This document shows, piece by piece, positions 10,541-21,989 of a stretch of DNA of 64,000 nt. The translations under genes were made by a program, and so were the position numbers. Source of the DNA: Callipepla californica brunnescens (Eukaryota > Chordata > Aves > Galliformes > Odontophoridae); NCBI GenBank assembly GCA_023055505.1, contig JALIRH010000006.1:27067105-27131104 (forward strand), written 5' to 3'. The notes under the pieces are model-generated. The model saw nothing but the letters and a program-made list of their open reading frames with translations. It ran no database searches and was not told where the DNA came from. How positions within the stretch are numbered: the first letter of the stretch is position 1; each line of letters starts with the position of its first letter.

Positions 10541-10920
10541 TTTTCCCGAAATTAATTAAAACTTTGTTTTTCTATTTCTTTTTTTTTTTCCGTTTGAAGT
10601 GTAATGTACGGGAGTAGATAAATGTTCGCGCTGTTTCTTGAAAACCTGTGGGATCCACTCTCAATAAAGCTACAATCTATTAGCATTCTGTATGCATCTG
10701 CAGCATAAATTTCATTTGAATTTCAAATTTAATAAACCAGGAGGTTTTTAATCATCCCTGGTTTTATTTGTTTGATATTAACATGCTTATTGACCGGGTC
10801 TGTTGACCAGTTTGATCATTACAGGACAGCAAAAAGTTAATTAAAACGACCACAGCTCCTTAATCATATCATCTGTCTCATCCGTGTCGCTCCCTTTATT
10901 ACAGCCTATGATGGATAGTC
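10540..10920. promoter_or_regulatory. Candidate enhancer, homeodomain-motif rich
   Basis: AT-rich block between CpG-rich flanks, with TTAATTAAAA (twice), CTTAATCAT, TTTAATCATCC, TTGACC and GATCATTA motifs, all core sites for homeodomain, PBX-type and nuclear-receptor proteins. No repeat similarity and no open frame. This texture is typical of conserved non-coding elements at developmental genes; conservation itself cannot be tested here. Confidence 0.4.
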
Positions 10921-10929
10921 TCCCAGATT

Positions 10930-13530
10930 AATTTCTCTGTTTCTTCGATTTGGACAACAGCTTTTGGGACCTAATTTACATCCCGGGAACAACTTGCCCA
11001 AGTCTACCGAACATCTTGTGCCTACAATATCCATTAGCAAGTGCCGAACTTGAGCCGCTCCGACAGCCTCCGCGAACCCTTCGGGGTTGGGCTGTGGGGG
11101 GAACCCTCGGAGAAACCCCCGGCGCTCCGCTCGCATGGAGATGGATGGAGCCTCTTCCCGAGTCTTGTCCGCCCGCAGACAGCTTGGCGGGGTGGTGAGA
11201 GGTTTCTCTTTGGGGAAAGAGAGTTCTCGCTGCCTACTTGCGAAGGCAGAGCTCGAAGGATTGAAGTGCCCGCTGCCCACGCCGGCTGGTGAATGGCACT
11301 ATTAGGAGTCAGCCCGGCATGTCCTGCGCGCGGTTACGCCTAAAGCACCGGGTCGCCGCGTTTCGCCTCGGCCGGCGCACGGCTCCTGGCCCCGCTCCCT
11401 TGAGTTGCAGGGGAGATCTCCTTCCCCGTGTTGCCCGGACCATGCTGCCCCAGGATCCGGGCCCGACGGTCCCCCTGCGTCTGGCACTGTCACCTGCGGC
11501 ATTCCCCGACCGAGGGGTGACAGCGAACCCCTGGCCGGGATGGGATGGGGAATACCACGTCAGTGAAACTAAACCATCAGAGAAGAGCGTGCGGTGCCGA
11601 GCGGACAGCGGTGGTGGTTAACGTCGTTATTAATCACCGCTCACACCGCTGCGGTTCACCTGGGTCGTTCCCCTCGGCCCGGCTGCGTCATTTCCTCGGG
11701 CTGCAGCAGGCAAGCAGCCGCCGGCACCAGCAGCCGCCGTGCGTGCGCGGGTGCTGCGTTCATTGCATCGCAGGGTTCCGAACTTAATTCTTCCAGCGTT
11801 GCAAAAGTGTGTTCAGGTACCGCAACCCCCGCCCCAGCGCTGGGCGGCCTGGCTGCTCCTCGGGCTGCGGGTGAGGAGGGACAGGGAGTGTTTTTTTTTT
11901 CGGGGGGGAGCAAGCAACGACCCTTCAGTGTCCTCGTCACTCGGTAGGCGAAGGCTCCGTGCACAAGTGTGCGTGCCTGGGGAGGAAGAGGCACCTTCAC
12001 CCCCAACCTCTTTACACTGCTGCTGCGCTCCTCCATCCACATCTCCCCCTTCCTGCCCCTTTTTCCTCCCATTCCAGTCCTCCACCTCCCCCTTCCCCCT
12101 CCCGGAATTTTATCGCCGCGCCCGACGCTCCCCGGGCGCTCCCATCAGTACCGGAGCATCGGAGGGGACAGCGAGCACCGGGCGCGGCCACTCGCGGGCA
12201 CTGCGCGGAGTCCCGCTCCCCTCTCCTGCCCCGAATAGATTTGTTTAAGGAGCGTTCTGCTTTTCTTATTATCTATCACTTCTCCCAGGCACCACTTACA
12301 GTTAAAAACTACTAAATTCTTCTCCTCGCTGCTATCGATTTCTTTTCATTCTGCTCCGTTAGGAGAGGAGGTAATGCTTCCAGATTACCCCGCATCTCCT
12401 CCAGACGGTTGACAATTGCAATCGCAGTTTCGGGAAGATAAATGTTACTTTGGGAATTGTGTTTAATTACAAATAATCTGGGAGCTCTGTGTCCGATGGC
12501 TTAACCACACATGTGCTCAGATCATTGTGCGAGCAGTACAGGCGGGTGGTGATGTACAGTGACCGCCTGAGAGATCGGAGAGCAGGGCAGGGGCTCCCAC
12601 TGGGCTGCGTGAAGCGGGGTCGTGCCCCGAAATGCTGCTGGTTGCGTAAAGGTGTATATAATTATGGGTACAAACGCGCGTTCCCGTGTGTACGTGCATG
12701 TGTATGTGTGAGTGTATGCTTGGACACTTGCAAACACACGGTCTGCGAAACAAAACAAAAAAAAGAGAGAGAGAGAAAGGAGAAAAGGCAAGCTTTCCAA
12801 GAACGTACGTGTTTATTTATTTGTATGTTCTACCAACTACCAACAGAAAAGTGCCAGTCTGGAAATAATGATGATAACAATAAAGAAGAGCCACGCATGG
12901 TTTCTTGCTGCCGTTTGCCCCGCTGCTCCGAGCCAGCCGTACCTGCGGCTGAGCAGCAGCGTCTGTCCGCACTGAGCGCCTATCGCAGCCTCCTCTCGTG
13001 CGGAGCTCCCGCGGCTCGACTCCAGAGACCCTAATATTGATGTATTTACTGCTCCTCTTACAACGTACCCTCCACCTTTCCCTGTCGCTATTTGCCTACA
13101 TGGCAGAGCAATTAGGTCGCCCCCTGCTCCCCCACCCCGGCAGCTGATTAGCGGGCTGGAGGCGGGGGGGTGGCAGGAGGGCAGCGGGAAGGGGACAAGG
13201 TGGCGAGCAGGTTATTCCCTTCACCTGACCTGGCTGTAGGAGCGAGATGAGCAGCACTGAACAGATGTCCCCATTTAAGCCATTCTTTTCCCACATGCCT
13301 GCTGGATGCTGCCACGGCGCAGGAAGCTTGCTGCAGACCTGGCCCATTCCCGGCCATTATGGCCAAGTTATTCTGGACCAGTGAGCACGAACAAAATGGG
13401 CTTCAGATCGCGTGCTTTAGAATAATTCGACTCCGAGCCCCGGCAAAGCCCCCTCCCTCTATTTCTTTAAGTGTTGGGGGGGGGGACAGGGACGCGTTTC
13501 GGCTCCGATCGCAGGAGAAGAACTTCTCAG
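10930..13530. promoter_or_regulatory. Extended CpG-rich upstream domain, no gene seen
   Basis: CpG-rich blocks at about 11040-11530, 11590-12240 and 12560-13030 are separated by short AT-richer stretches. Open frames here overlap on both strands and lack any known domain. A purine run (GA)n at 12759-12789, GTGTAYGT-type repeats at 12684-12720 and a G run at 13475-13484 are present. The domain probably belongs to the Polycomb-type regulatory landscape of SP8; a non-coding transcript is possible. Confidence 0.45.
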
Positions 13531-13539
13531 AAGATCGTT

Positions 13540-14120
13540 AGCTCCTTCCTCCCCCGCTCTCTTCGGCAAATATGGTATAATTTACAGAGGAACTTAATAA
13601 TCCGAGGGGCACCGCGAAAGCCCTTTGCGTTGTAAACCGCTTCTAATTACCTGCCAGAGCAATTAGCTGACTATCACGAAGAAATTAGATCGCTCAATGT
13701 AGCATAAATAATGCGAATAATTTTGTAAGGAGAATGGAAAGCGAGACCTGGTGTTTCTTTATAAGGAAATAACACCTCGTACTGTACGAACCCTACATGA
13801 ACACATATTAATGTCTAGGCATGCACGGAAATGAATCCGAACATGAACCCTCTGGCTTAGATTCAGCACTTTCTTCATTTACATATGCGGGGTGAAAGTC
13901 GGCTTCCAGGCGTTTAGATACAGAGCTCTTCCAGATCACAGTAATTAACACATAGCGACTTCAATAGGAAAACCTGTTTTCCAGATGATTTTTACAATGC
14001 GGCTTTATGTCTCATTTGGCAGTTTAAATAGCTGGAGTTGTTTTCTGGCTGCATCTCCACTATCATCTGTTGAGCATATTTTGCCTAGAATACTGACCAA
14101 AACTTACAGGCAGATTTCTT
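13540..14120. promoter_or_regulatory. Candidate enhancer, TAATTA/CAATTA rich
   Basis: Non-repetitive AT-rich block with CTAATTACC, GCAATTAGC, GAAATTAGAT, GCATAAATAATGCGAATAA (POU/CDX-like) and GTAATTAAC motifs within 400 bases. No coding frame. Motif density suggests a homeodomain-regulated element; this is inference from texture only. Confidence 0.4.
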
Positions 14121-15550
14121 TCTAACACAGACGACTGGGATGCTGCGTATGCAGCGTATGATTGCGGGAGTATCCTCTTCTCTTAAGGGTCAGTTTTTCG
14201 AGAAGAATATACTGAAACGCCCTTCAAAATCACGCTATTTAAAAGTATATATAAAATACCGCCGTATTTCACCTTTGCACGAATAGCTGAATATATTATT
14301 TCGAAAGGAAAACGTTGTTTTCCAAATTCAGATGCACGGGTAATAGACGCTCTGCAGAAACGCAGGTTTGTGAGCACTTAAGAACTCGGCTGTTAAATGG
14401 CGGTCTTTGCGAGGCATTTCTGCACGCTGCTGGATGTACAGCTGCGGAATCCGGGCAGGAGGCTTTGCCCACGGACGGCGTGCAGTGGAAATGCCCCTAC
14501 AGCCGAGTTCTGCTCAAGGGGACGGAGTTTGCTTCTGCTGGACGGGAAAGTGCCAGGTCGCAGCGGAGCTGAGCTCAGCCCGAACGGCGGCTCGGAGGCA
14601 CTGTGGGATTCTGTGTAACTCGTTAGGAGCGCTATGGGTTATGGATAAACAAAACTAATTAGGCTGATCTTTGATAAATAGAAGCAGCAGCACGTACGAT
14701 GAGTCTTTTTCATTCATCTTCGAAGGAGGAAAAAAAATCAGTGTGCGAGCAAATCTACCGTAGCCTTTTAGTGCTTTCTTTTCTCCTGCTTTTACCCTAG
14801 CATAGCAGCTATGGAACCGGGAATGTCCCGTCCAACGCCTCGTCCCCAGGCTGTCCCCGAAGATGCCGCAGCGATAGCTGAATTCTGAGCTTCCCCGGGG
14901 CTGAACGGGACTGCTCAGCCGCTCCGCAGCTCCCGCGTAGCTGACGGAATCGTACAGCATGTTTAACGATTCCTGCTCATCGGCTAATTAGAGACGGCTT
15001 TGAAGCTCCATTACCGGCAGCAAAATTATTGCGGTCAGTTTAGGCCAAATTCTGCAGTCCTTAATGGAGCGAAACTCCCATTGAAGTCAATGGGATAGAA
15101 GTCAATGGGCGTTGTGCTCTATTAAGGAACAGAGAATGTGTTCCTTTGTGAGTTCGAGATTAAAAATCGCTATCGATAAGAGGGCCGTTTAGGACGGTCA
15201 CGCTCCGCGGGAGGGATCTGATGGGCGAGCTGAGAAGGGCCCGATCGCGCTTGAGCCCCGGGACCCCCCGGCAGGGTGGGTGCGGAGGACATCAGTCCTC
15301 AGCCAGGGCGGGACAAAAGAGCTTCAAGGGGGGTCCTCCAAAGAAACCCCCGTCCCCCGGGCATTGTGGGGTGAGAGGCTCTGGGTTCGTCCCGCGGGCA
15401 CGGTGCCAGTCCTGGAGCGATGCCCGCTCACCCCCACGGGGTCGTTCTCGAGCCCGGCGCTGGGTACCGGCACTACGAGCACACGGTGACCGAGCCCTGC
15501 GGAGCCCGCATACACGGACATCATTTGTATAGCAGTACAGGGGCTGGGAA
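14120..15550. other. SP8 upstream flank with CpG patches, no gene seen
   Basis: CpG-rich patches at about 14430-14600, 14810-14950 and 15190-15500 alternate with AT-rich sequence. No recognisable coding region. An ancient-repeat-like segment at 15045-15112 is listed separately. Confidence 0.45.
15045..15112. repeat. Ancient amniote repeat-like segment
   Basis: The phrase GCCAAATTCTGCAGTCC followed by ACTCCCATTGAAGTCAATGG resembles a motif common at the 3' ends of ancient amniote LINE/SINE families. The word GAAGTCAATGGG occurs twice, at 15083-15094 and 15098-15109. Family assignment uncertain. Confidence 0.35.
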
Positions 15551-15559
15551 ATCTCGTTT

Positions 15560-15720
15560 CGAACTGTGACCACCCACTGCTATCAACGTGATTTGACAGT
15601 CAAATTAGGAGCGGGTTTAAGTTGCTGCTTTTGACTGACTCTTGAACTCTGAAATGGCTTTTGATTGAGCATTATACAATATTTCCTTATTACAGGAACA
15701 AAATAACACTGAAAACGCAA
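15560..15720. promoter_or_regulatory. Candidate regulatory element with TGACAG palindrome
   Basis: Contains the perfect odd palindrome ATTTGACAGTCAAAT (15591-15605), holding two face-to-face TTTGAC half-sites and a MEIS/TGIF-type TGACAG core, followed by CAAATTAGG and TTTTGATTGAGC. No repeat or coding signal. Confidence 0.35.
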
Positions 15721-17680
15721 GAGGAAGAGCCTGCTTTACGGGACTGAAGAAAATGTTGAGGTTGTTTAAACAGCACTACAGCTCAATATTCTTCTTCTTG
15801 GGAGGCGGGGGGCAGGGCAGAGGTGGGAGAGAGAAACACAGCGATCCTCCTTTCTTCTTCTCCTGCCCTGGCAGAAAGCAGAAACCTTCAGGAAAACTTC
15901 ACAGCCTTTTTCCCCGAGAGCGGAGGTGCACACACAGCTGATTCTCCAGGAAGCTGCACACAATTAAGACTCATTTTCTTTCTGCTGGAACAATTAATTG
16001 TGCAAATGAAAGGTCAGGCATGTGCTTTGACTATGTTTATCAACCACAATAATGAGCCCCTTCTATTTTTGTCTCTTGCTGCATTATATTGCAATAAACT
16101 GCTGCTGCACTGCCGTCTCTTTCAGTAATGGTTTTCAAAGGTGATTCTGCAAAGATTTTGCAAAGCTGAGCAGTGCATATCCATTTCCAAAGCTCCCAAT
16201 GGATGGGACAAGGGGTGTGAAGCACCCAGTCTCTCCACACCCGCAGACTGTCACAGCAGGGACACAGACTTTTGCCTGAAGTTCCTCCTGTTGGTCTGGC
16301 TGCTGTGGCTGACCCTGGCAGGCCTCATTCTGCCCTGGTAGCCCTTGGTCTCTTGTGGTCCGTGTCACTTTGTGCAGGGCAGGATGGACCCTACCCCCAT
16401 TCCCAGAGATCCAGACCACGGGAGCACCTTCTCCCTGTTATAAACCCAGTACCACCGAAGAGAAGGTTGGCCAGCACCTCTATCCCTATGGCAGGTTTTT
16501 CTCTCCATCACAATAAACCTCTGCTCAAGAACAAACAATGAGTTCAGCCAAGTCCTGGACACGTTTTAACCAAGGGACATACATTTTCCACACCAGCTCC
16601 ATGGTGCAGAGGGAGCAAGTTCAATGGATTACGCCTTGCCCCTTTGAAACAGAAGTCTGATGTTCAGTATTTTCACCAACAGGTTTACTCCTTTTCTTGT
16701 GACGTGGAGAATAGGCAAGTTTCCACCAGGGCTAATGCTCAGTGGGAACACAGCTAGTATTGGTAAAGAACTTTGCTCCCATCCTGTTTGGTACTCTGCA
16801 TGCAGCTTCCTGTGATATTTACCAATGTGTGATATTCTCCATGAACAAAATCTACTAACTGCTGACAGTTTCAGTGGATGTTTTTCACTGATCTGTCCTT
16901 GCCAAACAGGAACACCTCTATGCTCCTTAGACATGAAGGAGCAGAATAACTCTATTGAGACCTGGAAGTAAATTTCAGGGGCTTTGCATTGAGCAGGTGA
17001 AGATCCTTATTTCTTTTGTAAAACTGCATAATACATTATGACTGAGTCCATTACATTTGCTTTAAGTCATGTTGTCCTAACATGCTTGGAAGATGTCTCG
17101 GAGGAACTGGTCTCCACCAAGCCCCCAAACACTGGGCTGTTTCTCTCTCTATAGATAGAAAGCACTGAATCTGCTATGTTTCCTAGAACATTCATCCATA
17201 CGGTGCTGACTTGCACCTGGCAGCTGTGAGCAGACCAGTGCTGTCTGATCCAGTATGAAGCTCCAAGCGATTTCAGCTGGCCTTTGAATCCAGCATTCCT
17301 ACCATGATTAAGTGGAAAAAAACAACACTGGTCCAGAAACAGAGGGAAAGAAGTCTTTGGTAGACCAAGGGTGCAATGTGGCCCCTGGGAACAGTCCGGT
17401 AGTTGACTCCACACTGAACGTACTGCTTGATATTGAGATCTGTCAGGATCTCATGAGGAGAGGCCAACGCTACTGCTCAAGGTGTGTGCCTCTAATTGTC
17501 CACCAACTGCTCTACACAGGAGCTGTGGGATGAAAGGCTGCAGTGACCCTCGCTTGACTGGCAGTAAAACTTGTCGCTGCTCTGACAGGCCGCCCGCAGT
17601 TGTGCTGGTGGCATGCAAACTCAACGCTCAGCCTGAGTTTACCGGAGCTGCCTGACTTAGAGAAGAAAACCGTGATAAGC
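15720..17680. other. Intergenic, no gene seen
   Basis: Non-coding sequence of intermediate composition. Short open frames carry no recognised domain. A possible old LTR-like segment is noted at 16210-16540. Confidence 0.5.
16210..16540 (+). repeat. Possible degraded LTR-like segment
   Basis: A TATAAA (16439-16444) and an AATAAA (16512-16517) lie 73 bases apart in sequence that does not resemble its neighbours, as in a retroviral LTR. I find neither clear TG...CA ends nor a target-site duplication, so this is weak. Confidence 0.15.
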
Positions 17681-18250
17681 GCAGGCCTTTTCCACAGTGC
17701 GACAGAGCTCTCTGGCTGACACCTGCCGGCTTCCCACCCGAGGCAGGCAGCCTGCCTGTGCCCCCTGCCGGGGCTCGCACCCACCCGCGCACAGCCGCGG
17801 CGCGTCCATTCCCTTCGCAACACCTCCACGCGGGGCGCGGGTACACCGGCACAAGCCCGCAGATCTCGCTCACACGCGCGCACTTCCCAAACCCCAGCCG
17901 CGGCCCTCCCTCTCAATCACCTCCACCCCCCGCGCTGACAGCCGGGCAGGGCGCTGCACAAAAGGTCGAGGCGGCGCGGCGCGGAGCAACCCTCCCCGCC
18001 CGGCCCCCCTCCGCCCCCCGCCTCCCGCCCTCCGCCCGCTCCCGCCCCTCTCCGCCCTCTCGGCGGGAGCGGCGCCCTCACAGGCGGCCGCGCAGGGGGC
18101 CCGCCGGAGCCGAGCCGGGCCGGGCCGCTCCGCCGCCGGGCCGAGGGGGCGGGCGGGGTGAGCGCGTCGTCCCGCCCCGCGCACACGCGGCCCTCCCCGC
18201 GGGTGGGAGCTGCCGCGTGTGCCCTGTGGCAGCCCCGCGGCTTCCCCTTC
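17680..18250. promoter_or_regulatory. Orphan CpG island
   Basis: The densest CpG block outside SP8: GC-rich on both strands with many GCGC, CCGCCC and GGGCGG-type GC boxes at 17940-18180. It falls off abruptly to AT-rich desert at about 18.5 kb. Open frames on both strands overlap and are composition artefacts. About 9 kb upstream of SP8, it could be an alternative SP8 promoter, the promoter of a divergent non-coding RNA, or a Polycomb recruitment site. Confidence 0.6.
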
Positions 18251-18379
18251 TCAGCCCTTCCTGGCAGTGCGTCGTTCCTCAGCTGTCCGCGTGGTGCTGG
18301 GAGAGGCTTTAAAGTTGTCAAAAGGCACAGATCTCCATTTCACACTTAGCGAGGCGTTCTGCTGGCGGATAACGGCGCG

Positions 18380-18520
18380 TTATGTCATGCGCTTCCCCCC
18401 GTGCTCACATCTGAGAGCGTAAGCTTTCGGTATGGTAATCGCCAATTAACAGGGACCTGCAGTCTTAATGACTGCTAAATGTTTGTAATTGGAACATAAT
18501 TTGTCTGTATGCTGACTCTG
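18380..18520. promoter_or_regulatory. Candidate conserved element beside the orphan CpG island
   Basis: CGCCAATTAACAGG, CTTAATGACTGC and TGTAATTGGAAC lie within about 90 bases, a homeodomain-site cluster at the edge of the CpG island. Confidence 0.25.
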
Positions 18521-19059
18521 TATTTTTCAAATACCGCCGTTCGAAATTGACTTTCACGTTTTACGGAATGAACTGTTTTTCCTGAGACGTTCGTGGCTGA
18601 TGAAAAATTGAAGGCTCTGTAAAGAAGTAGCCTTTAAATACCTGCTCCTACCGTGCTGTATTAAAAGTGGATAAAAGAGATATTGAATAGCTAAACGAGT
18701 CTTCTGAAATGGTTAAACTCCATTTACTGGCGAATTAGTTGAAAAAAACTTGTCCTCCAGGCAGATTGCTTCTTTACATGGACGGCAGTTGGTGCTTCAT
18801 ACAGGATAGCTGTTGAACGCTAATTAGACACCACACTACACTTTTGGGGACAGCTTCCATCACCAACTGAGGAACCTGGTACATTCAGGAGTAAAGATAT
18901 ATGTCATTACATGGGGGAAATTGACAGTGAGTGGAGTCTATGTGGCTTTTTTTTTTTGTGGAATTACTGTTTCCACAGAATCACTCAACAGATAACATCA
19001 TGTTAGTAGTTACTAATGTATTCATCCACTTTCTGCCGTGCTAGGGATACTGCCTGCAA

Positions 19060-19160
19060 CTGTTAAGGAAGCAGCTGGCTTTTTAATACAAATAAACCGG
19101 GCTTTGAGACTGTCAATCTTCTTTGTTTGACAGAGAGGAGTTCCCGCCTGCAATGAAAGA
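19060..19160. promoter_or_regulatory. Candidate regulatory block with PBX/MEIS-type sites
   Basis: GCAGCTGGC (E-box), TTTTTAATACAAATAAACC, ACTGTCAATC (PBX-like), CTTTGTTTGACAG (SOX plus MEIS-like) and TCCCGCCTGC occur in 100 bases without repeat similarity. Confidence 0.3.
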
Positions 19161-19830
19161 ATAGCTCAACATCTGTCATCCCATTCTCTGCCATGGCCCA
19201 AAATCAGGAAGACTACAGCTGTCCTGTTTCTTTCAGATACTTCTGGGATAGAGAGGTAGGACGACTGAGTGTTTGGTCAGCGTGTTCATCATGCATTTAG
19301 CAAGGCTCTACAAGCCCTTGCATGTAATTGTATTGTTTTCCCACTGCTTGAATAGCAGAATTTGCAGTTTAAAAGGTCTCTGGAAATTCAATCCCCCTAT
19401 GTTCTTCTTTTCTTTTTTTCTTTTTTTTTTCCCTTAAATTGTCTGATTACTTCAGTCTGAACTCACATTTGTTAATAGAATGTATTTTAATTGAATTTTA
19501 AGTGGTTAGCAATAATTTATACCTAGGTGTGTGGCACATGGGCATGTAAATTGCAGATTTATGCATGAGTGTAAAGCAGAAAATATTTATTCTTACAGGT
19601 TGGGAATTATACTACAACTGCTGAGTGCTGGATGAAGATGAAAATGAGAGAGGTACATTAGTGCATTCCTTCCAAGCTCCAAAATAGTATCTTTTGTGGT
19701 ATGTCTGTATGAAAAAGAGGGAAAGGAATGGAGAGGAAGGGATGAGGCTGAGAAGAATATGTTACCACCTTAAAAAAGTGTTTAACCACATACCTTCATC
19801 AATTCATTTGTTTAATATCCAGCAAATTAA

Positions 19831-19848
19831 TATATATATATATATATA
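19831..19848. repeat. (TA)9 microsatellite
   Basis: Nine TA units. Confidence 0.9.
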
Positions 19849-21527
19849 AAATAGAAATTCAAGACAATGTTTTTTTTGAGTGAGTTACACTGTTCTCTTG
19901 CAGTAGCAGTCATGTTAGCAGTCAGTGGTAGATTGTGTGTTTCTTTTCTTACAACCACAATTTAGAGGTGCTGCCTAAGAGTCCCAACCAGTGGCAATTA
20001 CTTTAGGTATACACCTGTCTAACCTGCAATTTAAACTTTACAGTCACGAGATCTGGGTAAAGCATCACAATGTGCAAAATGCTCAGAAGAACTTAGGCAT
20101 TGTAAAAGCTGGGGAATCCTCAAGCTGAAGTTAGGCCTTTGGGCTCCCTGTCACACCTATGGTGACAGCCAAGCTGTGGTTATGCAGTGATTCTGATTTG
20201 GCTGACATCCATGATGCTGCTGAAAGAACAGCTCAGCTGCACAGTCATGCTGTTGCCTCCTACGCAGATTGAAGTATGTTACATAATGTTTACCTGCTGA
20301 TCTTTGGCACAGAAAAATGATGGCAAAAAGAAGGTGGTTTTTCAACATGACTGGTCTTGATTCATTTAAAACTTTATAAATAGTAATAAATGATTTACTT
20401 TTTTTTTTTTTCAAAGATGCACCAGTGTAATCCCAAGAAATTTACTTTTAGAAAGTGATAGAAAAACAGGTTTAGGTTCACAGACACTATTGCAGAATGC
20501 AGAAGAAAAAAACCAAACACAAGAAATATGAAAATCTGTACCAAGGAAAAGAACCATGCGTGACAAGAGTCACCCTTACCCCCCAGTCTCTCTGGATCAG
20601 GAACAGAAGAAAATACCTTCCATTTAATCAACTTCTTTCCACATACCTGTCAAACTTTCTTCTACCCTGTCTGAAATTCTTGCCTTCATCTAGCCCCTTG
20701 ATTTTTGGAGACAGCAACTGATCACGTACCTGCCAAGGTATATAAGAGTTTCTGCTCCTCTGTCTCCATAGTGTTGGGTCTAATATCCAGAGCATGAGGG
20801 GAAGGTCTTAGTGAAAAGGAATGTATTTTAAGGGATGGATGGGGATTCACAAGACTGCCCAAAGACAGGAAGGACATCTGCTTGTTTCTGCTGGGGAAAC
20901 AACATGGCTTAGGTGTTGGCCCTCTCTTGTTCCTGCTAACAGCCCTGTAAATCAACTCTGGCCTGTAAATTTCATTTTCCAACAGGAATACCCCCATAAA
21001 TTTTCTCCAAATCACAGTGTGCAGAAATTTCCCTGGACTTCGGAACAGAAAGCAAACTATTGCTAGTTTTACACAGCCTATGCATTTGGCTTTGCTGTTT
21101 TTTGTAATGAGGGCTGAAATGTTCAAAAGAGCATTTTGTTCTCAAATATGGAACTTGAGAGAAATACCATATATTTTAATACCATACAATTGCAAGAATT
21201 ATCAGTATTGTAACTTAACTTGGGGCTATTATGACTGAGTACCTCCCTCAAATCTTTCCAGGAGGCAGATCCTAAAAATTAATAAGCTTAGGAAGAGTTT
21301 AATGAATATAAAGACACTGAAGCAATTCAGGGCATTTGTCTTTGTCCTGAGTCACACTTATATTCTTTATTAATTATGGCACATAGCTTGTACTTTGGAT
21401 TGACAAACTTCAGAGGTAAGGTGGATTAAATTAAGTACCTTATACAGGGAAAACTGTATCATGAATTCCTGGCATAGATCACAGAGTATATATACTGGCT
21501 TCTTAGTTAAAAAACAAAACAAAACCG

Positions 21528-21986
21528 GGATCTCCTCAAAGGAGTTCAGTGGAGGGCCACAAATGTGATTAAGGAACTAGAGCTTCTCCCATATGTGGAA
21601 AGGCTGAGTAATCCGGGTCTGCTGAGCCTGGGGAAAAGAAGACTGAGAGGGGATCTGATAAATGTTTATAAATATCTTTAGGGAGGTGGGAGGTAAATGG
21701 ATGAGACCAGGCTGTTCTCGGTGGTGTGTAGTGAAAGGACAAAGAGTGATGGCCTAAATCTTGAACGTATGAAGCTCCATACAAACACTCAGAAAAACTT
21801 CTTCACGGTAAGGGTGATGGAGCACTGGAACTGGGTGCCCAGAGTAGTTGTGGAGTTGCCTTCTATTGAAATATTCAAGACCTGACTGGATGCCTACCTG
21901 TGAAACCTATTGTAGGGTGCCTGCAGGGGCATTGGACTCGATGATCTCTTGAGGTCCCTTCCAACCCCTGCAATTCTGTGATTCTT
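21528..21986 (+). mobile_element. CR1 LINE fragment, 5'-truncated
   Basis: Non-LTR retrotransposon 3' fragment in plus orientation. Recognisable CR1 phrases include GAAAGGCTGAG, GAGGGGATCTGATAAATG, CTTCTTCACGGTAAGGGTG, and the terminal GAGGTCCCTTCCAACCC...ATTCTGTGATTCT. The coding frame is interrupted. CR1 is the dominant avian LINE and is usually severely 5'-truncated, as here. Confidence 0.9.
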
Positions 21987-21989
21987 AGT

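Larger units (their letters stand above)
18520..21520. other. Gene desert, no gene seen
   Basis: AT-rich non-coding sequence. Contains a (TA)9 run at 19831-19848 and pyrimidine-rich tracts near 19400-19435. A candidate regulatory block at 19060-19160 is listed separately. Confidence 0.55.

Noticed and set aside
17697..18321. Overlapping open frames of 104-184 codons on both strands near 18 kb
   Set aside because: CpG-island artefacts, present in several frames at once.
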